DNA of 6,385 nucleotides, taken from positions 1-6,385 of the forward strand of contig CAYSBA010000061.1 of the NCBI GenBank assembly GCA_964429075.1, in the 5' to 3' direction. The DNA comes from CAYSBA01 sp964429075 [NCBI: uncultured bacterium]. Lineage in GTDB: Bacteria; CAYSBA01. The number at the start of each line of letters is the position of its first letter. Position 1 is the first letter of the stretch. Made by a program: the position numbers and the translations under genes. The notes under the pieces were generated by a model, which saw only the letters and a list, made by a program, of their open reading frames with translations, was not told where the DNA came from and ran no database searches. Of this stretch, positions 1 through 6,385 are shown in pieces.

Positions 1-63
1 GGACAAAGATGGATATTGATCTATTTATTATCTGATCAGATTGAAGGGGCCATCTCCTTTTGA
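1..63 (+). CDS. possible C-terminal tail of an upstream gene (partial)
   Basis: Frame 1 is open from the left edge to a TGA at 61-63, giving 20 residues that end in Ser-Phe. The other two + frames hit stops by position 35. The tail would end 23 bp before the next gene, as expected for an operon, but so short an open stretch could be chance. The last residues (Leu-Ser-Asp-Gln-Ile-Glu-Gly) faintly recall the end of a histidine kinase ATPase domain; this is a guess, not an assignment. Confidence 0.25.
   Translation, partial: GQRWILIYLLSDQIEGAISF
30..41. repeat. perfect 12-bp palindrome
   Basis: ATCTGATCAGAT is a perfect inverted repeat without a spacer, 46 bp upstream of the first lipoprotein start. 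It could be a small operator, or just coding sequence if the 1-63 tail is real. No recognisable -35/-10 or sigma-54 -24/-12 elements lie next to it. Confidence 0.25.
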
Positions 64-86
64 GCAAGCCTTAGTAAAAGTTAGTT

Positions 87-635
87 ATGAGTCTATATAC
101 AAAAAGATACTTTATATTACTCAAAAAAGGGATCTTTCTTTTTGGCATAACTTTTGCTTTAATATATAGTTGTGTATATCCGGTTGATATAAAAATGAGG
201 CCTCAGGAAAACAGAGTCCCATACTTTGTGAATGATGCTATATATCCAACATCAGGTATAATCACAATAGATAAGTCCTGTAAGAGTATAACATTTACGA
301 TCGGGAAGGTGGCCGATGAAGATACAGATGATTATCTATACATGAGATGGTTTGTAAATTATGATTTAGATCCTTCCATTGCACAGGAGGCAGTGATTGA
401 ACCAAACGGTAACCTTGAAAGAGAAGGAGATAGTTTTGAATTGATGCTTGATAGCTATCTGCTCGATCCATCTGTATCTGGAAGGGTTACAAATCTGATT
501 GAGGTGGTTCTAACGGACAGACCCTTTGAAGACTCTTCAGTAGAACCTAAAAACAGGGCAATCAAAGATGGAGCTGGTGTAACAGTATTTAGATGGGCGC
601 TGGAGCTAACAGATGAGAATGTCTGCAATCAATAA
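87..635 (+). CDS. predicted outer-membrane lipoprotein, unknown function
   Basis: This encodes 182 residues. The N-terminus has basic residues (Lys6, Arg7, Lys13, Lys14), a hydrophobic stretch at about 16-27, and a lipobox-like Leu-Ile-Tyr-Ser-Cys with Cys29 as the lipidation site. Position +2 is Val, not Asp, so outer-membrane sorting is expected under the E. coli rule. The mature part is acidic, with no membrane segment and only two further cysteines (Cys65, Cys180), which could pair. It contains an aromatic stretch near 86-92 (Met-Arg-Trp-Phe-Val-Asn-Tyr) and a Val-Val-Leu-Thr-Asp-Arg segment near 140-145. I do not recognise a named family. In-frame stops at 75-80 make ATG 87 the only reasonable start, and the signal peptide supports it, although there is no clear Shine-Dalgarno sequence. 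The 3' end overlaps the next lipoprotein gene by 23 bp, which suggests co-expression and possibly a shared location or complex. Confidence 0.8.
   Translation: MSLYTKRYFILLKKGIFLFGITFALIYSCVYPVDIKMRPQENRVPYFVNDAIYPTSGIITIDKSCKSITFTIGKVADEDTDDYLYMRWFVNYDLDPSIAQEAVIEPNGNLEREGDSFELMLDSYLLDPSVSGRVTNLIEVVLTDRPFEDSSVEPKNRAIKDGAGVTVFRWALELTDENVCNQ
602..605 (+). promoter_or_regulatory. ribosome binding site of the second lipoprotein gene
   Basis: GGAG lies 7 nt before the ATG at 613, inside the end of the preceding gene. This favours 613 over the in-frame ATG at 619 and suggests translational coupling of the pair. Confidence 0.6.
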
Positions 636-2097
636 TAGATTATTTACAACCTTCCTTTGCCTGATCCTTTTTTCAGGCATATTTTCGTGTAAGATTAAAA
701 AAGAGGGGAGACTTTGCATAAACGGTGTATGTCGAAGTCTACCGCCTCTATCCGGTACTGTTAATTTTATAGTCGATTATCCTGAAAAAAGTGGCCTTAT
801 GTCACAACAGTTCCATAATGTTAATTTAAAGAATGGTAACATCACCTTAAAGGCAAAATATCCTGTTTCGATAAATGGTATTGTTGACAATGGAAACACA
901 GAATTCAACGGCACTGTAACCTTTCAGCTAAAAGATTCTATAGATGCAACATCAGGATATTTCAGCTCTGATGTTAATCAGGGTCTATTTATTACAGAAA
1001 TTCCTGCCGGAGATTATAATGTCTTAATTATACCTGACAACCCAGATCTGCCAGTTATAGTTAAAGATATAAATATTGAAGATAGTACAAAAGAGACTAC
1101 GTTAAAATTTGATTATGATGGCAAGATAAATATATACTCCGGGACGGTTTTAGACAGCGAAGGTCATCCTATGTCTGGTTTAAACGTCAGGCTATTTTCT
1201 GGCTCAACACCCATTTCTGCTGATGTCACAACTGATGAAAATGGAATGTTCAAGGTTTCATATCTAACCAATCTTGATCCTGATCATATATTATTGACCC
1301 CTACCCAAGGACCCAAAATTGTAAGGACTGTAGAATTTGATCCATACCAATCAGATATAATATATGGTAACATACCACCAATAACAAAGATTTCTGCCAG
1401 AGTAAAAACCGGTATCTACGAAGAAACCCCAGAACTAATATGGAATTTTTACTATCTGATTGATGGAGAGTTTCATATATCAAAAAAGGGATCTTTAGTT
1501 GATGCAGAAGTACCAGAAGGCAAATATCTTGTTCTCATTGTTCCAGATCAATCCTCACTGTTCTCAATCACTGCAAAGACATTTAACATACCCGAACAGG
1601 AGGTAGAGCTACAGATGAAAAGAAAGATTTATGTAGAAGGAACCCTGACACTTTTCAACGGCAACCCTGCTGCTGCTACCAGCTTAATCTTTAAAAGGAT
1701 ATCTGGATTTGTGGACGAACACGATACAGTAATGAGGAAATATACTACAGAAACCGATAAAGATGGCTCTTTTCACATTCTGGTTGATGAGGGGTTATAT
1801 GACATACAGGTAGAACCACCCAGAGGCTCCTCAGTGCCAGCATATATCATGACCAATATATACATGCTTGATGGCACTAATAACAGGTTAGATATAAAAC
1901 TCCCACAAGCAGCTCAGCTTAAAGGGATTGTACTCGACCCAAATGGGGATACTGTTTCGGATAGCCATGTAAGAGTTTATATAAAAAATGACTCATCTGA
2001 CAAGAGCGTCTATAAATTAATAGAGGAGGTACAGACCGATCAAAATGGTAATTTTGAAATGGTGCTGCCATTATCAATAGACTATTCAAGATTCTGA
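613..2097 (+). CDS. lipoprotein with repeated carboxypeptidase-regulatory-like beta-sandwich units
   Basis: This encodes 494 residues. A signal peptide at 1-25 has the lipobox Gly-Ile-Phe-Ser-Cys (lipidated Cys26). Two cysteines follow (Cys35, Cys40) and could form a small disulfide loop. The rest looks all-beta. Three units share a pattern: a Gly-x-Tyr-x-Val/Ile strand (Gly133, Gly303, Gly394), then 40-44 residues on a Gly-x-Val/Leu strand (Gly177, Gly343, Gly438), then a Thr-Asp-x-Asn/Asp-Gly-x-Phe turn (207-213, 381-387, 475-481). The last two elements are typical of CarboxypepD_reg-like (prealbumin-like) domains, which serve as structural or binding modules at the cell surface. No catalytic carboxypeptidase domain is present. 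The third unit stops about where its closing strand begins, and the stop lies inside the opposing ATPase gene, so the C-terminus may be truncated. The ligand or partner is unknown. The gene overlaps the preceding lipoprotein gene by 23 bp. Confidence 0.85.
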   Translation: MRMSAINNRLFTTFLCLILFSGIFSCKIKKEGRLCINGVCRSLPPLSGTVNFIVDYPEKSGLMSQQFHNVNLKNGNITLKAKYPVSINGIVDNGNTEFNGTVTFQLKDSIDATSGYFSSDVNQGLFITEIPAGDYNVLIIPDNPDLPVIVKDINIEDSTKETTLKFDYDGKINIYSGTVLDSEGHPMSGLNVRLFSGSTPISADVTTDENGMFKVSYLTNLDPDHILLTPTQGPKIVRTVEFDPYQSDIIYGNIPPITKISARVKTGIYEETPELIWNFYYLIDGEFHISKKGSLVDAEVPEGKYLVLIVPDQSSLFSITAKTFNIPEQEVELQMKRKIYVEGTLTLFNGNPAAATSLIFKRISGFVDEHDTVMRKYTTETDKDGSFHILVDEGLYDIQVEPPRGSSVPAYIMTNIYMLDGTNNRLDIKLPQAAQLKGIVLDPNGDTVSDSHVRVYIKNDSSDKSVYKLIEEVQTDQNGNFEMVLPLSIDYSRF

Positions 2098-4496
2098 ACC
2101 CTCTTTTTGATCCTGCCAAGTAGTAATGAACTCATCACAACTGATATACTTGAAAATGCCATAGCAAGTCCTGCAAATTCAGGCTTCAAAGAAACACCAA
2201 AATTAGGGTAAAAAAGACCTGCAGCAACTGGAATAGCGACTGTATTATAGATAAAGGCCCATAGCAGATTCTGTTTTATCTTTCGTAAGGATGCCCTACC
2301 AATAAGTACAGCCCTTGGTACATCGAGAATATCGCTTTTTATTAAGACAATATCACCACTCTCTTTTGCGATATCTGTACCACCACCCATGGCAATACCC
2401 ACATCAGAAAGAGCAAGTGCCGGTGCATCGTTTATCCCATCACCTACCATGGCAACAGTAGCTCCAGATTCTCTTTTTTCTCTAATTAAAGCCAACTTAT
2501 CATGCGGCAATAATTCTGCTGAAAATTCTTTAATACCGACCTCACTTGCCACCTTCTGTGCAACCTCTTTACTATCCCCAGTAATCATATAGGTCTCTAT
2601 ATTTAGACGATTCAAAATTGCCACAGCCTTTTTTGAGTTCTCCCTTACCCCATCACCAAAGATATATGATACCTGTCCTACATCTTCTACATATGCTATA
2701 ACTGAACTTTTCTTTTTCTCAAAATCTAAATCTTTTAATCTGTCAGTAAGTCCCTCTTTTTCAAAGAGTCTTATATTGCCTGCCCAGACCCTTTTGCCAT
2801 CCACAATACCCATAATACCCATTCCTGGTACCTCTTTTACCTCTTTTACCTCTAAATTAACTGCACCGTTTGATAGGGACTTTGCATATTGCGATACAGC
2901 ATTTGCAACAGGATGATTTGACATAGATTCAAGTGCAGCTACATAAGCATGGATCTTTGCTTCATTAACTGATCCCGAAAAATGGTGGCTGATTACTTCA
3001 AACACACCCTCTGTGATAGTGCCTGTCTTATCGAAGAAGATAATATCGGTCTTTGCTATTGCCTCAAGTGAAGATGCCTTCTTTACAAGAATCCCCAGGC
3101 TCAGACCTGCCCGCATACCTACCATAACTGCAGCTGGCGTGGCAAGGCCTAGTGCACATGGACAAGCAATTACAAGGACAGAGATCGCAAAATTAAGTGC
3201 AAATAAAAAGGCATCTTTACCGGAAAGTCCAGAAAAGGCATTGGCACCGTATAACCACCAGAAAAACAGGGTCATAAGAGAAATTGATACGACAACCGGT
3301 ACAAAAATAGCAGAAATCCTATCTGCCAATTTCTGTATGTTTGGTTTGTCACGCTGCGCTTCAGAAACCAGCTTAATAATGTTTGCGAGGAATGTATCCT
3401 GTCCAATCCTATCTATCTTTATCAAAAGTACACCATCAAGATCTTTTGTCCCTCCAGTTACCCTTTCATCTGGCTCTTTTAAGACAGGTTTCGCCTCACC
3501 TGTTATTAAAGACTCATCTACAGAGGCAGTACCTGAAATTACCACTCCATCAGATGGAATAAGATCACCAGGTCTTACCTTAACAATGTCTCCTACGACC
3601 AGTTCCTCAGCCGATACCTCTTTGTATTCGTTATCTTTTACCTTTTTTAGCACCTTATTAGGACGCAGCTGTAAAAGACCTCTTAATGCATCAGATGCCC
3701 TCCTTTTGGCCATCTCTTCCAGTACCTTCCCTGTCCTTATAAAGACAATTAAAAAAAGAACAGTCTCATAATAGGGCCTGTTTTGAAACACACCAAAAGT
3801 AGAAAGAAGACTTGAAATAATAGAGGCAAGAAGACCGAGAGAGACAAGCACATCCATACCTGCAGTTTTATTCTTCAGTGTAAACCATGCACCGCGAAAA
3901 AAGGTGCTGCCACCATAGATAAGAACACCAAGGGCTGCTACTGTCTGGATTATATCTGCATAGATGTTCTCTATCTTTCCGTATGTAATAATAAGGATTG
4001 GAATTCCAATAAGTAGTGTTATCAAAATCTTCTTGATCTCTTTTTTGTACGATACACTTTCTGTTGCCTCAACAGATAAAAGCTTTGCTGAATATCCAGC
4101 AGCCTCTACTACCTTTTCAATCTTTTCAATAGAGATCTTATCTGTTACCTTGACAGATGCTGTACTGGAAGCAAAATCGACCCTTGCTTCGATGACACCA
4201 TCTAAACTCTTAAGTGCCTTTTCAACAGACTGCGCACAACTTGTACAACTCATCCCACCTATTGCAAAGGTAAGCTCTCTGGACTCCTCTTTTATTCCAT
4301 AGCCGGCCTTTTCGACAGCCTCTTTTATCTTTTTTTCATCTATAAGACCTTCAACCTGCACCCACATTTCCCCGGAGACCGGATTCACAGATACCTCTTT
4401 TATTCCCGATACCCCCTCTACTGCCTTTTTTACATTTATTGCGCAGTTAGCACATGACATTCCGGTGACAATAAATCGTTTCTTATTTTTTTCCAT
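2082..4496 (-). CDS. copA: CopA-type Cu(+)-exporting P1B-type ATPase
   Basis: This encodes 804 residues from ATG 4496, a usual length for the family. It pumps monovalent copper (or silver) out of the cytoplasm using ATP. Two HMA metal-binding domains (about 4-69 and 74-139) carry GMSCANC (12-18) and GMSCTSC (81-87). About eight membrane helices follow. The actuator loop has TGEA (332-335). Helix 6 has the copper-binding CPC (445-447). The phosphorylation site is DKTGT (Asp489), the nucleotide domain has SNHP (526-529), and the hinge is GDGINDAP (685-692). Group IB-1 copper ligands are present in helix 7 (Tyr750, Asn751) and helix 8 (Met779, Ser783). An in-frame GTG at 4499 would add one residue, but GAGG spacing favours ATG 4496. 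The start overlaps the regulator gene by 14 bp, so it is probably the last gene of a sensor-regulator-pump operon. The 3' end overlaps the convergent lipoprotein gene by 16 bp. Silver transport cannot be excluded. Confidence 0.97.
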   Translation of the reverse strand: MEKNKKRFIVTGMSCANCAINVKKAVEGVSGIKEVSVNPVSGEMWVQVEGLIDEKKIKEAVEKAGYGIKEESRELTFAIGGMSCTSCAQSVEKALKSLDGVIEARVDFASSTASVKVTDKISIEKIEKVVEAAGYSAKLLSVEATESVSYKKEIKKILITLLIGIPILIITYGKIENIYADIIQTVAALGVLIYGGSTFFRGAWFTLKNKTAGMDVLVSLGLLASIISSLLSTFGVFQNRPYYETVLFLIVFIRTGKVLEEMAKRRASDALRGLLQLRPNKVLKKVKDNEYKEVSAEELVVGDIVKVRPGDLIPSDGVVISGTASVDESLITGEAKPVLKEPDERVTGGTKDLDGVLLIKIDRIGQDTFLANIIKLVSEAQRDKPNIQKLADRISAIFVPVVVSISLMTLFFWWLYGANAFSGLSGKDAFLFALNFAISVLVIACPCALGLATPAAVMVGMRAGLSLGILVKKASSLEAIAKTDIIFFDKTGTITEGVFEVISHHFSGSVNEAKIHAYVAALESMSNHPVANAVSQYAKSLSNGAVNLEVKEVKEVPGMGIMGIVDGKRVWAGNIRLFEKEGLTDRLKDLDFEKKKSSVIAYVEDVGQVSYIFGDGVRENSKKAVAILNRLNIETYMITGDSKEVAQKVASEVGIKEFSAELLPHDKLALIREKRESGATVAMVGDGINDAPALALSDVGIAMGGGTDIAKESGDIVLIKSDILDVPRAVLIGRASLRKIKQNLLWAFIYNTVAIPVAAGLFYPNFGVSLKPEFAGLAMAFSSISVVMSSLLLGRIKKRVQNLE
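2829..2853. repeat. 9-bp tandem repeat, about 2.8 copies, inside the ATPase gene
   Basis: The unit TACCTCTTT occurs twice exactly and then partly (TACCTCT). Read on the - strand it encodes Glu-Val-Lys-Glu-Val-Lys-Glu-Val just before the conserved Pro-Gly-Met-Gly of the nucleotide-binding domain. Because 9 is a multiple of three, copy-number change would keep the frame. Confidence 0.6.
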
Positions 4497-5877
4497 CACC
4501 TTCCCTCTCGGTATAAATCCCTAATAACTTCATGCGATACAGTAATCTGTGTCGCTCTATCTTGAGTGCCCTTGCTGTTTTTGAGACATTCCCATCATGA
4601 TCTTTCAGGGCCTGCAATATGACCTCTTTTATTATACCATTCAAACCCAGCCTCTTATAATCAAACCAGTGATTCACTCTATAATCATCATTTATAGAAA
4701 TATCTATATCCTTAATCAAAGTCTCTGGCAGATCCTTTACATCAATACGGCCCTCTTTTTTAAAGGTACATATCCATTGAGCTGTATTTTCAAGTTCTCT
4801 GATATTGCCTGGCCATGAATATTTCATTAAAACATCCTTGACCTCTTTTGTGACCTCATATTCAGCATTATCAGAATACCTCTTTAAGAACTCCATAAAG
4901 AGTGGCATAATATCCTCTTTTCTATTTCTTAGTGGTGGTAAATAGAGTGGTATAACGCTCAACCTAAAATAAAGATCCTCTCTAAAGGCCCCTTTTCTCA
5001 CCTCCCTGAGTAGGTCCTTGTTTGTTGCAGCAATGATCCTTACATCTATCTTCTCAGTCTTTTCCCCTCCAAGGGGAGTAATCTCTCCAAATTGAATCGC
5101 CCTCAATAATTTTGGTTGTAACTCCAATGGTAGATCTCCAATTTCATCCAGAAAGAGTGTCCCGCCACTGGCCTTTTTAAAAAGACCCAATTTTTTAGAC
5201 TCTGCACCTGTGAATGCGCCCTTCTCATATCCAAATAATTCACTCTCAATAAGCGTTGCTGGTATTGCCGAGCAGTTTATTATAACAAAGGGCCAACTAC
5301 TTCTGGAACTGTGATTGTGGATATATCTTGCTAGGACCTCTTTGCCAGTCCCGCTCTCTCCGGTCAAAAGCACTGTTGTATCTGTTATTGCAACACTTTT
5401 GGCCTGCTCAAAAACCCGCTTCATGGAGTTACTGATTGCTATTGGGGTAGAAAATCCACTTTTATTTATAAGTCGTTTTAGCTCGCAGTTCTCTTTTTTT
5501 AGATCTTTAAGTTCAAGAATTCTCTTAATACGGATCTCAAGCTCGGTCTTTGAAAATGGTTTTGTTAGATAATCGTATGCACCCAGTTTCATGGCCTCCA
5601 CAGCAGATTCTATTGAACCAAAAGCAGTGATAATAATAACAGCAAGATTAGAATCTATTTTCAATGCCTCCTTTAAGAGTAACTCACCTCTCATGCCAGG
5701 CATCATGAGATCTGTAACCATCACATCAAAATCATCCTGACTCAACAATCTCAGTGCCTGGATTCCATTTTTTGCTACACGTACAAAGGCCCCTTTATCT
5801 ACAAGATTAAAGGAAATTACACGTCTTAAAGTATCGTCATCATCTACAAGAAGGATCTTCGCACCTTTTAAAGACAT
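4483..5877 (-). CDS. NtrC-family sigma-54-dependent response regulator
   Basis: This encodes 464 residues with the full three-domain layout. The receiver domain (about 6-120) has the acidic pocket Asp12-Asp15, phosphoacceptor Asp56 in Thr-Asp-Leu-Met-Met-Pro-Gly, Thr84 and Lys106. A charged helical linker spans about 120-140. The AAA+ domain (about 145-385) has Walker A GESGTGKE (173-180), the sigma-54-contacting GAFTGA loop (220-225), Walker B GGTLFLDEIG (238-247), a Phe-Arg-Glu-Asp-Leu-Tyr-Phe-Arg-Leu segment (298-306) and sensor-II WPGNIREL (355-362). A Fis-type helix-turn-helix (about 428-453) binds DNA. All catalytic residues are intact, so it should be a working activator that opens promoters for sigma-54 RNA polymerase. 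It sits between a histidine kinase and copA, a context similar to metal-responsive ZraSR-type systems, so control of copper efflux is a reasonable inference. Its targets cannot be told from the sequence, and no -24/-12 promoter was seen inside the window. Confidence 0.96.
   Translation of the reverse strand: MSLKGAKILLVDDDDTLRRVISFNLVDKGAFVRVAKNGIQALRLLSQDDFDVMVTDLMMPGMRGELLLKEALKIDSNLAVIIITAFGSIESAVEAMKLGAYDYLTKPFSKTELEIRIKRILELKDLKKENCELKRLINKSGFSTPIAISNSMKRVFEQAKSVAITDTTVLLTGESGTGKEVLARYIHNHSSRSSWPFVIINCSAIPATLIESELFGYEKGAFTGAESKKLGLFKKASGGTLFLDEIGDLPLELQPKLLRAIQFGEITPLGGEKTEKIDVRIIAATNKDLLREVRKGAFREDLYFRLSVIPLYLPPLRNRKEDIMPLFMEFLKRYSDNAEYEVTKEVKDVLMKYSWPGNIRELENTAQWICTFKKEGRIDVKDLPETLIKDIDISINDDYRVNHWFDYKRLGLNGIIKEVILQALKDHDGNVSKTARALKIERHRLLYRMKLLGIYTEREGDGKK
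4504..4507 (-). promoter_or_regulatory. ribosome binding site of copA
   Basis: On the - strand GAGG lies 7 nt before ATG 4496 and only 4 nt before the in-frame GTG at 4499, so it favours the ATG. It is embedded in the last codons of the regulator gene, consistent with translational coupling. Confidence 0.6.
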
Positions 5878-5884
5878 CTTCTAT

Positions 5885-5889
5885 CCTCC
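5885..5889 (-). promoter_or_regulatory. ribosome binding site of the response regulator gene
   Basis: GGAGG on the - strand lies 7 nt before ATG 5877, within the 22-bp gap after the kinase stop codon. It is the strongest Shine-Dalgarno match in the window and fixes the regulator start. Confidence 0.8.
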
Positions 5890-5899
5890 ATCTTTAACC

Positions 5900-6385
5900 T
5901 CATACACATGGCAATTGAATCTCAAATACACTCCACCCCTCCTTTCTTATATAATTAATGTCTCCATCATATCTTTTGATAATCTTATAGCAGATCGGCA
6001 GGCCAAGACCTGCACCAGCAGGTTTTGTTGTTACAAAGGGCGTAAAAATTCTATCTCTTATCTCTTCCGGGACTCCATTACCATTGTCCTTGACTCGAAT
6101 ATAACACCACCTCTCTTCATCTTGATCTATCTTTTCAACTTCAACGACAACCCTTATACCATGTTCTGGTGAGGCCTCAATGGCATTGTCGATCAGATTA
6201 TCAAGAATCTGCTCCAACAACTCCCTGGGTATTGTTACCTCTATCTGTTCACCTCTTACCATATATTCAACCTTTATATTGTCAGGTATAGATGCGTCCT
6301 TTGAAGATATATATTCTTCAATAAAACTAACCAGATTGATATGTTCTTTTTTTGGATAGTATGTCTTTGCAAGGTGTAAAAAGCT
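5900..6385 (-). CDS. sensor histidine kinase, NtrB/ZraS-like (C-terminal part; 5' end outside window)
   Basis: The frame is open from the right edge to the TGA at 5902-5900, giving 161 residues of a longer protein; the Met at 6262 is internal and not the start. The first visible residues (Ser-Phe-Leu-His-Leu-Ala-Lys) match the second helix of an NtrB-type dimerisation domain, where Phe-Leu-x-Phe-Ala-Arg is usual. The HATPase_c domain follows: N-box around 59-71 with Asn63 and Asn67, G1 box DNGNG (100-104), F-box Phe114-Thr-Pro-Phe117, and G2 box GAGLGL (124-129). The ATP-binding half is therefore complete, while the phosphorylated histidine and any sensor or membrane domain lie beyond the window. 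It stops 22 bp before the response regulator, so the two should form a cognate pair. The signal it detects cannot be read here; a periplasmic metal is a guess from the downstream copA. Confidence 0.93.
   Translation of the reverse strand, partial: SFLHLAKTYYPKKEHINLVSFIEEYISSKDASIPDNIKVEYMVRGEQIEVTIPRELLEQILDNLIDNAIEASPEHGIRVVVEVEKIDQDEERWCYIRVKDNGNGVPEEIRDRIFTPFVTTKPAGAGLGLPICYKIIKRYDGDINYIRKEGWSVFEIQLPCV

Noticed and set aside
44-61. Short stem (AAGGGG/CTCCTT) with TTTT at its end, a possible terminator before the first lipoprotein gene
   Set aside because: Six pairs including one G-T wobble, with the T-run mostly inside the stem; too weak to call.
2041-2056. Perfect 6-bp hairpin with a 4-nt loop (CAAAAT/ATTTTG), downstream of the ATPase stop on the - strand
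   Set aside because: The stem is A/T-rich and weak, no T-run follows on either strand, and it is inside lipoprotein coding sequence; not a convincing terminator.
3013-3771. Long open frame (252 codons) on the + strand
   Set aside because: It lies entirely antisense to the conserved core of the copper ATPase, and its Ser/Thr/Pro-rich product has no recognisable domain, so it is a shadow of the real gene.
4483-4900. Search for a sigma-54 -24/-12 promoter ahead of copA within the regulator gene
   Set aside because: No GG...GC pair with proper spacing and flanking consensus was seen on the - strand; copA is better explained as co-transcribed.
5690-5709. Inverted repeat CTCATG...CATGAG around ATGCCAGGCAT
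   Set aside because: It encodes the conserved Met-Met-Pro-Gly-Met loop next to the phosphoacceptor Asp of the regulator, so codon constraint explains it.
5900-6262. Kinase ORF starting at the ATG at 6262 as a complete small ATPase-domain protein
   Set aside because: The same frame continues open to the right edge and encodes a recognisable dimerisation-domain helix, so this is an internal methionine of a truncated kinase.

Overview
The window reads as chromosomal DNA from an A+T-leaning Gram-negative bacterium. Two successive genes carry lipoprotein signal peptides, and there is a sigma-54-dependent NtrC-type regulator. Together these fit a deltaproteobacterial-type lineage (Desulfobacterota, Myxococcota, Bdellovibrionota or similar). 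This is an inference from gene content; no RNA gene or phylogenetic marker is present. No mobile element, CRISPR array or RNA gene was found.

Layout. Positions 1-86 hold a possible gene tail (1-63) and a short leader. Positions 87-2097 (+ strand) hold two overlapping genes for predicted lipoproteins: a 182-residue protein of unknown function and a 494-residue protein built from repeated carboxypeptidase-regulatory-like beta-sandwich units. From the right edge back to 2082 (- strand) there is a tight three-gene cluster, in transcription order: the C-terminal part of an NtrB/ZraS-like sensor histidine kinase (5900-6385, cut by the window edge), an NtrC-family response regulator (4483-5877), and a CopA-type Cu(+)-exporting P1B ATPase with two N-terminal metal-binding domains (2082-4496). 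Kinase and regulator are 22 bp apart; regulator and ATPase overlap by 14 bp.

The - strand cluster looks like a self-contained sensing and efflux operon. The kinase would phosphorylate Asp56 of the regulator, which activates sigma-54 RNA polymerase at a promoter outside this window, and the ATPase exports monovalent copper. The link between the two-component pair and copper is inferred from gene order; the kinase's sensor domain is off the edge.

The two transcription units converge with no intergenic space. The long lipoprotein gene and the ATPase gene overlap tail to tail by 16 bp (2082-2097). The lipoprotein's last beta-sandwich repeat stops within what should be its final strand, so the junction may be an old rearrangement point. 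I did not find strong evidence for an undescribed system. The most useful leads are the uncharacterised lipoprotein pair, the truncated convergent junction, and the NtrC-type control of a copper ATPase.
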